DNA of 64,000 nucleotides from the NCBI GenBank assembly GCA_963772065.1, contig CAVYVZ010000005.1:186001-250000 (forward strand). Reading direction: 5' to 3'. The position numbers and the translations under genes were made by a program. Below the pieces are notes generated by a model that was given only the letters and a program-made list of their open reading frames with translations, did not search any database and was not told where the DNA came from. Below, in pieces: positions 46,522-55,460 of the stretch. The number at the start of each line of letters is the position of its first letter. Within the stretch, counting starts at the first letter, position 1. This stretch comes from CAVYVZ01 sp963772065. Lineage in GTDB: Bacteria; Acidobacteriota; Vicinamibacteria; Vicinamibacterales; UBA2999.

Positions 46522-47604
46522 CTAGACGTAGTCGGACACTTTGCCCGCCCACTGGTCGCGCCGCTCCTCGGGGAGCATCGCGACGAGGCGGCGGATCGAC
46601 TCGGCGGTGGGACCAATCCGGAACTGATAGATGTAACGCTCGAGGGTCGGCGGTTCGGCGGCAGCGGGGATCCTTGCGCCGTGGGCGCCGCGAGAGTTGA
46701 GGAACACGAGCGCGGAGTTCGCCCGGAAGGGTACATCCTTCACCAGGCGGCACCGCTCGGCGCGAATCCAGTGCGGCGCAACGCTCGTGGCTTCCGTATC
46801 TTCATCGACGGCGTAGAGCTGCGTACCCCACGACTGGCTGTCGCCCGGCCGCGCCAAATACAGCAGGCACGTGACGAACCCCCATTTCGGGTCGCGATGC
46901 GGCGGTATGACATAGCCTCGGCGTCGCAGCAGAATCCGTCCATCCGTGCTCTGCATGCGGACCACCGACTCGATGGGCTGGCCGGCGAGCTCGGGCCACG
47001 TGGTCGCGACCCATTCCGTCAGCGGCTCGCGCAGCTTCTGTAGCAGCGCCGGCCCGAGCGCGGCATCCACCACCTCGTGCAGCAGGAACGACCAGACGCG
47101 CCTGCTGAATGCCGGCGCCATCTCGAACGGCACGACGATGCGCTGCTTGTTCTCGACGCCGTCGAACAACTCGACCGGCGGAACCCCGCGCAGCACGGTG
47201 TCGTAGAAGCGCTGCGGAAACAGATGCTCCACCACGGTGTGAGGAAACGGCTCGTGGTGCAGGTCGGCCGACGCGACGGCGCGCTGCACGTGCGCGGCGA
47301 TCGCGTCGGCGCACAGCACGTCGTCGAGACCCGCCACCAACGGCTGTTCCTCGACGTCACGCAGGTAAATGGCGGTGAGCCGCGACTCTCGGAGGCGCGT
47401 GTCGCCAACCGCGGTCTTCAGAGATCCGGCCTCGGCTTCGAGCACGGCCAGCCGCTCGCTGGTTTTCAGCGCGGCGTCTTCGAGCTGGTGGACACGGCGC
47501 CTGAGATCGCGGTTCGAGGCGAGCAGATCCTCGACGGACTTCACCGCTCGCGCGAGCGTGCGCGGCCGCATGGTGGCGAGGATCGCAGAAAGACGCCCGA
47601 GCAC
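46522..47604 (-). CDS. 2OG-Fe(II) oxygenase-like protein with N-terminal coiled coil
   Basis: 360 residues. Residues about 15-65 are a heptad-rich helix (SNRDLRRRVHQLEDAALKTS). The C-terminal half has a double-stranded beta-helix pattern: HxD in GYVIPPHRDPKWGFVTCLLY, then the distal His and Arg in LNSRGAHGARI. These are the metal and 2-oxoglutarate ligands expected of this superfamily. The EPFPHTVVEHLFP start of the domain is similar to proteins found in glycan and secondary-metabolite clusters. Substrate unknown. Confidence 0.72.
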   Translation of the reverse strand: MLGRLSAILATMRPRTLARAVKSVEDLLASNRDLRRRVHQLEDAALKTSERLAVLEAEAGSLKTAVGDTRLRESRLTAIYLRDVEEQPLVAGLDDVLCADAIAAHVQRAVASADLHHEPFPHTVVEHLFPQRFYDTVLRGVPPVELFDGVENKQRIVVPFEMAPAFSRRVWSFLLHEVVDAALGPALLQKLREPLTEWVATTWPELAGQPIESVVRMQSTDGRILLRRRGYVIPPHRDPKWGFVTCLLYLARPGDSQSWGTQLYAVDEDTEATSVAPHWIRAERCRLVKDVPFRANSALVFLNSRGAHGARIPAAAEPPTLERYIYQFRIGPTAESIRRLVAMLPEERRDQWAGKVSDYV

Positions 47605-47670
47605 GGCGCTCCCGGTAGTATGTCACGGCTTCGCCGATCAGACGCCAGCCACTCGTGGTATATCCGTGAC

Positions 47671-47901
47671 ATGAAACGCCGCCGGACCCCCGGCCCCGTT
47701 GCGACGCTGTGGCAGCTTGCGTGGAACGACGAGCGCCTTCTCTGCGCGGTCTACCGCTCGGGGAAGGGGCTCGAGCTGCGGCTGGAGAGCGCTACGCGGA
47801 CGTTGCTATCCGAGCCGTTCGAGCTGCAGCCACGCATGGTGTCCCGAACCGAAGCGCTGAAGCGATCGTTGAAGCGGCGAGGGTGGTCTGATATTCGCTA
47901 G
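47671..47901 (+). CDS. Small basic protein, unknown
   Basis: 76 residues, MKRRRTPGPVATLWQLAWND at the N-terminus and RSLKRRGWSDIR at the C-terminus. No domain is known. The middle (LLCAVYRSGKGLELRLESA) looks like a small beta-sheet protein. Divergent from the oxygenase gene. No clear ribosome site, so it is supported mainly by its protein-like composition. Confidence 0.5.
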   Translation: MKRRRTPGPVATLWQLAWNDERLLCAVYRSGKGLELRLESATRTLLSEPFELQPRMVSRTEALKRSLKRRGWSDIR

Positions 47902-47927
47902 CGATCAGCAGTTCAAGGAATGCCGTT

Positions 47928-48317
47928 CTACCGGCGGCCGGCTTTCTGCTGGTTGCGCAGGTTGTGAACCGCCAGGTACGCGCGGAAGGCGGTCATCGTC
48001 CACAGGCCCGCGGCCGCGAGGCGCGGATGGTTCCGTCCTACGCCGTAATGCCACGCGGCCACCGCGCCGACATCAATAGCGCCGCCGAGCAGCACCATCT
48101 TGGCGGGTGTCTCATCGAAGGATCGGAGCAGCGGGTTCGTCTCGCGCAGCCGGTAATACTTGAGCCCGTGATATGTCGTTGCCCAGTCCGCGGCCGCCGC
48201 GGCGGCGAACACCGTCGTCGGCAGCTTGAGTCCGGGCTCGCGCTCTTGAGCTGAGGCCGTCTGCGGGCAGGCGAGTGCCAGAATCAGAACAAGAAGACCC
48301 AGGTTGAGGTGGAACAT
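47928..48317 (-). CDS. Exported or membrane protein resembling DUF5658
   Basis: 129 residues from ATG 48317 (MFHLNLGLLVLILALACPQT, signal peptide cut after ASA). The rest holds a short helical membrane unit with DWATTYHGLKYYRLRETNPL, in which the Asp, Gly and Glu-x-NPL pattern resembles DUF5658-type small membrane proteins. This match is by eye. Function unknown. Its start overlaps the possible start of the opposite-strand namZ gene by 14 bp. Confidence 0.6.
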   Translation of the reverse strand: MFHLNLGLLVLILALACPQTASAQEREPGLKLPTTVFAAAAAADWATTYHGLKYYRLRETNPLLRSFDETPAKMVLLGGAIDVGAVAAWHYGVGRNHPRLAAAGLWTMTAFRAYLAVHNLRNQQKAGRR

Positions 48318-49551
48318 GCCAGCCGGATTATCGACGGAACGCAAGCCCAGCGATAGAGGGAAATTGAAGCGATTAACCGATAATCATCGCGTGGTGCGGT
48401 TGGGCTCGGAGGTCCTTCTCGACTCGCGGCGGCTCGCAGGGAGCCGGGTTGGCATCGTCAGCAATCCCGCGTCAGTGGATGGACGGCTCAGCCATATCGT
48501 CGATCAGCTCGGCCGCGCCGAGAATGTGAAGCTGACCGCCATTTTCGGCCCGCAGCACGGCTTCCGCTCCGACGTGCAGGACAACATGGTCGAAACGCCG
48601 CACGCGAACGACGCGGACCGGCGCGTTCCCATCTACTCGCTCTACAGCGAGACGCGCGAGCCGACGGCGGAAATGCTGAAGGGCCTCGACGTCCTCGTCA
48701 TCGACCTGCAGGACATCGGAGCGCGAATCTACACCTACATCTATACGCTGGCCAATTGCCTCCGGGCGTGCGCCCGTCACGGCGTGCCGGTGCTGGTGTG
48801 CGATCGACCGAATCCGATCGGCGGCGAGGAGGTCGAAGGCGCGTTGTTGCGTCCGGGATTCGAATCATTCGTCGGACAGTTCCCGATTCCGATGCGCCAT
48901 GGGATGACGATCGGCGAGATCGCGCGCCTCTTCAACGACGACTTCGGCATCGGCGCGCAACTCGACGTGGTGAAGATGGAGGGGTGGACGAGAGGCATGT
49001 ACTGGGACGACACCGGCCTGCCCTGGGTTTTGCCTTCGCCCAACATCCCCACGCTCGACAGCGCCATCGTCTTTCCCGGCGCGGTGCTCTTCGAGGGGAC
49101 CATGCTGTCGGAGGGTCGAGGCACAACCCGCCCCTTCGAGCTGGTAGGAGCCCCTTGGATCGCCGCCGAGAGGTTTGCGGGCGCCATGAATGCGATGGAC
49201 CTGCCCGGCGTCCACTGCAGGCCCGCGGTGTTCGAGCCTACGTTCCAGAAGCATGCGAAACAGCCGTGCGGTGGCTGCCAGATCCACGTAATCGATCGGC
49301 AGGCGTTCCGCCCCGTGCTCACCGGCGTGGCGGCCATCGATCAATTCCGGCGGTCCGATCGCGCCCGGTTCGCCTGGCGCCAACCGCCCTACGAGTACGA
49401 GCACGACAAGATGCCGTTCGACATTCTTTCCGGTTCCGACGAATTGCGGCGGCAGATCGATGCGGAGGTGCCGGTCGTTGAAATTGAGGAGAGCTGGCAC
49501 GAGGACGAGATGACGTTTTTACGGCAAAAGGCTAGGTTTTTGCTGTATTAA
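48304..49551 (+). CDS. namZ: DUF1343/NamZ-family exo-beta-N-acetylmuramidase
   Basis: A DUF1343 protein, known from NamZ to release N-acetylmuramic acid from peptidoglycan chain ends. The N-terminal domain has RVGIVSNPASVDGR, AIFGPQHGFRSDVQDNM, VLVIDLQDIGARIYTYIYT and CDRPNPIGGEEVEG; the C-terminal domain is intact. The start is uncertain: 48304, TTG 48364 or GTG 48391. Homology begins at the last, and no signal peptide is seen from any of them, suggesting a cytoplasmic recycling enzyme. The final dozen codons (after DEMTF) are unusually AT-rich compared with the rest. Confidence 0.87.
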   Translation: MRWNMPAGLSTERKPSDRGKLKRLTDNHRVVRLGSEVLLDSRRLAGSRVGIVSNPASVDGRLSHIVDQLGRAENVKLTAIFGPQHGFRSDVQDNMVETPHANDADRRVPIYSLYSETREPTAEMLKGLDVLVIDLQDIGARIYTYIYTLANCLRACARHGVPVLVCDRPNPIGGEEVEGALLRPGFESFVGQFPIPMRHGMTIGEIARLFNDDFGIGAQLDVVKMEGWTRGMYWDDTGLPWVLPSPNIPTLDSAIVFPGAVLFEGTMLSEGRGTTRPFELVGAPWIAAERFAGAMNAMDLPGVHCRPAVFEPTFQKHAKQPCGGCQIHVIDRQAFRPVLTGVAAIDQFRRSDRARFAWRQPPYEYEHDKMPFDILSGSDELRRQIDAEVPVVEIEESWHEDEMTFLRQKARFLLY

Positions 49552-49635
49552 AATGTTCCTCATTTATTCCCTGTGCTTTGGCACGCTGCCCGGTGTACTG
49601 TTCACGGGCTTGCGCTACGAGAGATTCGCCCATCC

Positions 49636-51156
49636 ATGACGGTCCGTATCGTCAACCCCAGCCATGTATCGTTTGGCGTGGGGGTCATCACCCCCCGTTG
49701 GTTGTACGTTCTGGCGGGCGCCACACCGCGCCACTTCGGCGATCCCGTACTCGTCGACGAAACGCTCGAGCCGCTCGATCCGAAGACCATCGAATCGGGC
49801 GACATCGTGGGCATCGGCATCCACACCGGCAATGCGCTGCGCGGTTATGAAGTCGGCACCATGGCGCGCCGCGCCGGCGCGTATGTCGTGTATGGCGGCA
49901 TCCACGCGACGCTCTACCCCGAGGAAGCACTCGAGCTCGGCGGCGCCCACGCGGTCGTGAAGGGTGACGGCGACGTCGTCTGGTCGCGAGTGGTGGAGGA
50001 TTGCCTCCGCGGCGCGCCGCAGAGGCTGTACGACGGCGGCCGGGTCGAGCCCGAGACATTCGTGAAGGCCCGATGGGATCTGCTCCCACCCAACAGCTAC
50101 ATGTGGGCGTCGGTGCAGACCGTGCGCGGGTGCCCGAAGCATTGCTCCTTCTGCTCGGTGTGGAGGACGGACGGCCAGCGGCCGCGCCAGCGGACGACGG
50201 ACGCCGTGCTCGAAGAGATCGTCGACCTGCGCAGGCGCGGGTTCCGATTCATTGCGCTTGCCGACGACAACTTCTATCCCGTCACGCTCGAAGACCTGCA
50301 GATGGCCGATCGGCGCCATGACAAGGCGCGATTCGAGCAGCTCAAGGCGCTGCGCGACGAGCGCTTCGAGCTGATGGCGCAGCTCGCGAGGCTGCCGAAA
50401 GACACGGTCTTCTTTACGCAGATCACGATGGAAGCGTCGGAAGACCCGGCGTTCCTCGAGGCGATGCGGGCGGCGCGCATCAAGGGCGCTCTCGTGGGGG
50501 TGGAGTCGGTCACCAAGGAAGGGCTGAAGGACATCTACAAGCCGTTCAACGCGGTTGGCGATCAGCTCGTCGAGCGGCTGCGGGCGTTTCGCCAGTACGA
50601 CATCCACGTGCTCGGCTCATTCATCTTCGGCCTGCCGAGCGACAGCCCGTCGACGTTCGACGCCACGGCGGCGCTGGCCGCAAAGGCCGACGTCACGTTC
50701 GCCCAGTTCGTGATGCTCACTCCGTTCCCCGGCACCGTCGACTTCGCGGAGTGGGAGAAGACACTCGACCCCGCGAAGGATCGGATCGCGGGGATTCCGA
50801 TCAGCCGTCACTGGCTCATTCCGCAGTCGAAGCGGCCGAAGGTGTACGTGCCGCATCCGAAGATGGATCCCGACGAGATCCGCGCGCGCACGCAAGGTGT
50901 GTGGGACAACTTCTACAGCATGCCGGCGATCTGGCAGCGATCGAAGTGCGTGAAGACGCTGAAGGCGAGGCTCGCCTTCATGCTGATCTCGAAGCTCTAC
51001 CGTCAGATGTACGCGAATACCGGGATTGCCACCGACAGCGCGCGTGTGAACCGCTCCGCGCAGTGGGCGCGCCTCATCGCGAAGCCGTGCCGCAAGCTCT
51101 TCGCGGGGCAGCCGATGCCGGAGTTGGCCATGCCCACGCATTCGACGACTCACTGA
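49636..51156 (+). CDS. B12-binding domain radical SAM protein
   Basis: 506 residues from ATG 49636. Residues 1-135 form a Rossmann B12-binding-like domain (GDIVGIGIHTGNALRGYEVG, AYVVYGGIHATLYPEEALEL). The radical SAM cluster is CPKHCSFC at about residues 165-172, following SVQTVRG, and FIALADDNFYPV and GALVGVESVTKEGLKDIYKP are further core motifs. The family includes methyltransferases and ring-forming enzymes; the reaction cannot be assigned. A helical C-terminal region (residues 420-506) carries DUF4070-like character. No obvious partner genes nearby. Confidence 0.85.
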   Translation: MTVRIVNPSHVSFGVGVITPRWLYVLAGATPRHFGDPVLVDETLEPLDPKTIESGDIVGIGIHTGNALRGYEVGTMARRAGAYVVYGGIHATLYPEEALELGGAHAVVKGDGDVVWSRVVEDCLRGAPQRLYDGGRVEPETFVKARWDLLPPNSYMWASVQTVRGCPKHCSFCSVWRTDGQRPRQRTTDAVLEEIVDLRRRGFRFIALADDNFYPVTLEDLQMADRRHDKARFEQLKALRDERFELMAQLARLPKDTVFFTQITMEASEDPAFLEAMRAARIKGALVGVESVTKEGLKDIYKPFNAVGDQLVERLRAFRQYDIHVLGSFIFGLPSDSPSTFDATAALAAKADVTFAQFVMLTPFPGTVDFAEWEKTLDPAKDRIAGIPISRHWLIPQSKRPKVYVPHPKMDPDEIRARTQGVWDNFYSMPAIWQRSKCVKTLKARLAFMLISKLYRQMYANTGIATDSARVNRSAQWARLIAKPCRKLFAGQPMPELAMPTHSTTH

Positions 51157-51158
51157 TT

Positions 51159-52020
51159 TCACGCGCGCGTCTTCGCGATGCCAGGCGCCTTCATCTCCTG
51201 CGCCACGGGCGGCGTCACGTGATGCTCCATGAGATGCTGCTTCAGCAGCTCGCACGCCTCGTTGCGGTGAGTTCGCTCGTGCGAGCAGCTCCCGATCGCG
51301 AGGTGCGATCGCGCCCCACTCCTCCATCGGATCCAGTTCGAGGATCTGATCCCAGTAGTCCGTCCCGTACAGGATGATCTGAATCTGCTTGGCGAGCTTG
51401 TTCGTCTGCATCAGCGTCAGGATCTCGAACATCTCGTCGAGCGTGCCGAAGCCGCCCGGAAAGATCACCAGCGACTTCGCCAGATACGCGAACCAGAACT
51501 TCCGCATGAAGAAATAGTGGAACTCGAAGTGCAGACCGGGCGAGATGTACTTGTTCGGACCCTGCTCGAACGGCAGGCTGATGTTCAGCCCGATCGACTT
51601 CGCGCCCGCCTCCGTGGCGCCACGGTTTGCCGCCTCCATGATGCCCGGCCCGCCCCCCGAGCAGACGACAAAACGGTGATTGGGTCCCTCCAGCGCCTTG
51701 GCCCACGTGGAGTGCAGCGCGGCCAGCTCCCGGGCCTCCTCGTAGTAGCGCGACCACTCCACGGCCTTGCGGCTGCGCCGCATGGCCTCCTCGTGTTCTG
51801 CCGCGTTGGCCCCCGATTTCCCGATCAAACCGGACAGCGTTCTTTCCGCGATTTCCCGGCTATGAATGCGCGCCGAGCCGAAGAACACGACCGTGTCCTG
51901 GATCTGTTCCTGGCGGAACCGCCGCAGCGGCTCCAGGTACTCCGCAAGGATGCGGATCGGGCGTGCTTCTTCGCTTTCGAGAAACTGTCGGTCGAGATAC
52001 GCGAGCGGCTGCGGTTCCAT
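51159..52020 (-). CDS. LOG/TIGR00730-family Rossmann protein, frameshifted as sequenced
   Basis: 286 residues after repair. Motifs RFVVCSGGGPGIMEAANRGA and FPGGFGTLDEMFEILTLMQT are the nucleotide-5'-monophosphate nucleosidase/LOG signatures. The N-terminal 60 residues (EYLEPLRRFRQEQIQDTVVF) place it in the longer bacterial group. The frame changes near 51279 after RELLA; one extra base joins ERTHRNEACELLKQHLMEHH to the TGA at 51159-51161 (862 bp, remainder 1). Divergent from the amidohydrolase gene, with only 14-26 bp between the starts. Confidence 0.87.
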
Positions 52021-52034
52021 GCGTCCATTTTGCT

Positions 52035-53615
52035 ATGATCCGCGGCATGCGCACAGCTCGCTCCGTCCTCTTCCTCCTCATTGTTCTCTTCGCCCTCGTG
52101 GATCAGCGCGCGCCGCTCGCCCAGCAGGATGCGCGCGGGCCCGAGCACGCACGCCAGTACCGCCGTCTCCTGATCCGCAACGCAATGGTGATCTACGGCA
52201 ACGCCAAGCCCGCGTACGGACCGATGGACATCGTGCTGCAGGATGGCCTGATCGCCGAGATCCGGCAAAGCGGCGCGAAGCCGCTCGACGCCGAGGTCGT
52301 CATCGACGCCTCGGGCAAGTACGTCATGCCGGGCATCGTGAACACGCACATGCACTGGCACGAGGAGCGCGCCGAGGGGATCCCGCAGCCGATCCAGTAC
52401 GAACGCAACCTCTACCTCGCCTCGGGCGTCACGACCGCGCGCGAAGTCGGCGGCAACACCGCGAAGACGAAGCAGTGGCGCGACGAGAGCAACGCCCACA
52501 CGATCGTGGCGCCGCGGATTCTGCTGTGGAACCGGCCGAACCTGGGCCGCAACCGCACGCCCGATGAGATCCGCGCCGGCGTGCGACAGGCGAAGGCCGA
52601 CGGATTCGACGGCTTGAAAATCGGCGGCCTCGATCGCGATCAGCTCGAGGCGCTCCTCGACGAAGCGAAGAAACAGGGGCTGTGCACCACCACCCACATC
52701 GGCGTCGAGGAAACGACGGCGAAGGACTACGTCGATCTCGGCGTCTGCTCGATCGAGCATTTCTACGGCGTCGGAGACGCCGCGCTCGATGGCATTCAGG
52801 ACTTTCCGCCGGCGACCAACTACAACAACGAAATCCACCGCTTCGGCCGGGCCGGCGAGCTGTACGGCCAGGCGAACCGCGAGAAGCTGATGGACTTCGT
52901 CGCCTACATGGCGGAGAAGAAGGTCGGCTGGAGCCCCACGATGTCGATCTACGAGGCCAGCCGCGACCTGCTCCGCAACCAGAACTTCCCCTGGCACAAG
53001 GACTATCTGCATCCCTCGATGGAGGAGTACTTCAAGGCCAGCATGCGCAACCACGGCTCGTACTTCTTCGGCTGGACGGTGTCGCAGGAAGTGAAGTGGA
53101 AGGAGATGTACCGCGTCTGGATGGACGCACTGCGGCACTTCGGCCTGAAGGGCGGCTTGATCACGACCGGTGACGATGCCGGATATATCTGGTCGTTGTA
53201 CGGCTTCGGCATCATCCGCGAGCTCGAGCTCCATGAAGAAGCGGGCTTCCATCCGCTGGAGGTCCTCCAGCACGCCACGTGGAATGGCGCGCAGATGGTG
53301 GGGATGGCCGACCGTCTTGGCAAGGTTCGCCAGGGATGGATGGCGGATCTGCTCGTGGTCAACGGCAACCCGCTCGAGAACCTGCGCCTCCTGAACCCGT
53401 ACGGCACCGAGGTCATGAGAATCAACGGCCGCGTGGTGCCCAACTACACGCCGGTGATGCCCGGCGACAAGGCCGAGAGCGTCCACGCCGGCGGCATCGA
53501 GTGGACGATCAAGGATGGCATCCCGTATCACGTCCCCACGCTGATGAAGGAAGTCAGGGACATCGTGGCGAAGGATCGCGGCGCCCGCGGCCGCCAGACC
53601 ACCGCAGGGAAGTAG
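52035..53615 (+). CDS. Secreted amidohydrolase
   Basis: About 526 residues; ATG 52035 or, more likely, 52047 (MRTARSVLFLLIVLFALVDQ, signal peptide). The amidohydrolase metal site starts with GIVNTHMHWHEE; a later CTTTHIG His, a GVCSIEHFYG His and TTGDDAG Asp complete the pattern. Close kin are imidazolonepropionase/prolidase-like enzymes acting on cyclic amides. First gene of a rightward set with an SRPBCC protein, an APC permease and an FAD oxidase, suggesting breakdown of a nitrogenous compound. Confidence 0.87.
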   Translation: MIRGMRTARSVLFLLIVLFALVDQRAPLAQQDARGPEHARQYRRLLIRNAMVIYGNAKPAYGPMDIVLQDGLIAEIRQSGAKPLDAEVVIDASGKYVMPGIVNTHMHWHEERAEGIPQPIQYERNLYLASGVTTAREVGGNTAKTKQWRDESNAHTIVAPRILLWNRPNLGRNRTPDEIRAGVRQAKADGFDGLKIGGLDRDQLEALLDEAKKQGLCTTTHIGVEETTAKDYVDLGVCSIEHFYGVGDAALDGIQDFPPATNYNNEIHRFGRAGELYGQANREKLMDFVAYMAEKKVGWSPTMSIYEASRDLLRNQNFPWHKDYLHPSMEEYFKASMRNHGSYFFGWTVSQEVKWKEMYRVWMDALRHFGLKGGLITTGDDAGYIWSLYGFGIIRELELHEEAGFHPLEVLQHATWNGAQMVGMADRLGKVRQGWMADLLVVNGNPLENLRLLNPYGTEVMRINGRVVPNYTPVMPGDKAESVHAGGIEWTIKDGIPYHVPTLMKEVRDIVAKDRGARGRQTTAGK

Positions 53616-53628
53616 AAGGAAATAGGCG

Positions 53629-54081
53629 CTGGAGTACTCCACCAGCCTGGTCATCGCGGCGTCGCCCGTCTCGGTCGTCGACGCCTTCTTCGATCCGAAT
53701 GCGCTGGCCGTCTGGTGGCACGTGACGCGGTCCGTCTGCATTCCGAAGCCGCTCGGCAGCTACGCCGTGGAGTGGGATCCCACCGAGTGGCGGGACGAGG
53801 TGCTGGGCCGCCTCGGCGGCGCCTTTCACGCCACGGTCATGGAGTTCAAGGCAGGGCGGGAGTTCTTCCTTGCCAACTGCTGGTGGCTGCCGCCCGACGG
53901 CGAGCCGGTCGGACCGATGGCGCTCGAGGCCACCTGCAGCCCGCAGGGGGCCGGCACGCTGCTCCACATCCGCCAGTCGGGACATGAAGAAGGCCCGCGC
54001 TGGAATCGCTACTACGAGGTGATCTCGCCAGGGTGGGAACGCGCCCTGCGCTCCATGAAGAACTACCTCGAGGTCCGGTGA
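53629..54081 (+). CDS. SRPBCC-family protein, apparent CTG start
   Basis: About 150 residues of START-like fold. The N-terminal strand YSTSLVIAASPVSVVDAFFD and the DPNALAVWWH segment are needed for the domain, yet no ATG, GTG or TTG is found between them and the in-frame TAG at 53623-53625. The only candidate is CTG at 53629, with AGAAGGA about 9 nt upstream. It is 13 bp after the amidohydrolase stop and overlaps the next gene by GTGA, so the gene is tightly embedded in the operon. The ligand is unknown. Confidence 0.72.
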   Translation: MEYSTSLVIAASPVSVVDAFFDPNALAVWWHVTRSVCIPKPLGSYAVEWDPTEWRDEVLGRLGGAFHATVMEFKAGREFFLANCWWLPPDGEPVGPMALEATCSPQGAGTLLHIRQSGHEEGPRWNRYYEVISPGWERALRSMKNYLEVR

Positions 54082-55460
54082 CCTTCATCAAGGCCCTGGG
54101 CCTCTGGGACGTCGTGGCGATGAACATCGTCGCGGTGGTGGGCCTGCGCTGGATCGCGCGGAGCGCACGCGTCGGCGCGCCGTCCGTCACACTCTGGGTT
54201 CTTGCCGCGGTCGCGTTCTTCATTCCCCTCGCGATTGCCGTCTCCCGCCTGGCCGAGCGCTACCCCGAGCAGGGGGGCATCTACGTCTGGGTGCGCCGCG
54301 CCTTCGGTCCGGTGAACGGGTTCATCTGCGGCTGGTGCGTCTGGGTCAACAATCTGTTCTACTTCCCGTCGCTGCTGCTTTTTGCCGCCGCGAACCTGCC
54401 GCTGGCGTTCGGGATCGACTCCGCCGCCCTTGCCGAGAATCGCCTCTACTCCGTCGGCTTCGTGTTGATCGTCCTGTGGGTGCTCATCGGCCTGAACATC
54501 ATCGGCCTCACGCGCGCCAAGCACGTCCAGAATCTCGGCACGTACGCGACGTTCGTGCCTGCGGGGATCCTCATCGCGTTCGGCGCTTTGGCGTACGCGC
54601 GATTCGGCTCGGCCACCTCGTTCGCGCCATCGGAGCTGCTGCCCCGCGACGATGTGCTGAACACGGTCAGCCTGTGGTCCGCGATGTGTTTCGGCTTCTC
54701 TGGTTTCGAAATCACGTCGCTGGTGGGTCAGGAGGTGAAGGATCCGGAGCGGAACATTCCGCGTGGCATCTTCATCGCCGGACTCGTGGTGATGCTCATC
54801 TACATCGCCGGCTCCGTCTCGGTGCTCGTGGCGCTGCCCCCAGAGGCGTTGGCAGAGCGAAGCGGCATCAGCGACGCTGTGGATCTCGTGTCCGCGCGCC
54901 TCGGGTTCGTGGGATTCGGCGCGCTGACTGCCCTGCTGATCGCGATTGGCGCCATCGGCGGCACGAGCAGCTGGATTGCGGGCGCCGCGCGCGTGCCGTT
55001 CGCGGCGGGCGTCGACCACGTGCTGCCCCGCTCGTTTGCGGCCCTTCATCCGACGTATCGCACACCTCACGTGTCGCTTCTGGTGCAAGGCCTCGTCGCG
55101 ACGTTCGTCTTCCTCGTCAGCGTGTTCCTCACCGTCACCGGCGGCCAGACGACGATTCAGGAGGCGTACGACATTCTGGTGAATCTGACGATCCTGATTT
55201 ACTTCATTCCCTACCTGTACCTCTTCGTCGCGTTCGTTCGACTGATGCGGCCCGGAATCGGCGGCGTCGCGGCGGCGACTGCCGGTTTTCTCGCGACGTT
55301 CGTTTCACTTGCGCTCGTGTTCGTCCCGCCGGCGGGCACCGCCAACGTACTCAACTACGAGGCGAACCTGATCGGCCAGGCGCTCATCATCATGGCGATC
55401 GGCGCTCTGTTGTTCTGGCGAGCACAGCGTGGGCCGGCTGAAGCCGGCCCGTCCCGATGA
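54078..55460 (+). CDS. APC-superfamily amino acid/amine permease
   Basis: 460 residues from GTG 54078 (VTFIKALGLWDVVAMNIVAV), with about 12 membrane helices. The first helix and YPEQGGIYVWVRRAFG, then FSGFEITSLVGQEVKDPERN, are typical of amino acid-polyamine-organocation carriers. Overlaps SRPBCC by GTGA and the following FAD oxidase by ATGA, so all three are co-translated. Likely imports an amino acid or amine that the oxidase uses. Confidence 0.9.
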   Translation: MTFIKALGLWDVVAMNIVAVVGLRWIARSARVGAPSVTLWVLAAVAFFIPLAIAVSRLAERYPEQGGIYVWVRRAFGPVNGFICGWCVWVNNLFYFPSLLLFAAANLPLAFGIDSAALAENRLYSVGFVLIVLWVLIGLNIIGLTRAKHVQNLGTYATFVPAGILIAFGALAYARFGSATSFAPSELLPRDDVLNTVSLWSAMCFGFSGFEITSLVGQEVKDPERNIPRGIFIAGLVVMLIYIAGSVSVLVALPPEALAERSGISDAVDLVSARLGFVGFGALTALLIAIGAIGGTSSWIAGAARVPFAAGVDHVLPRSFAALHPTYRTPHVSLLVQGLVATFVFLVSVFLTVTGGQTTIQEAYDILVNLTILIYFIPYLYLFVAFVRLMRPGIGGVAAATAGFLATFVSLALVFVPPAGTANVLNYEANLIGQALIIMAIGALLFWRAQRGPAEAGPSR

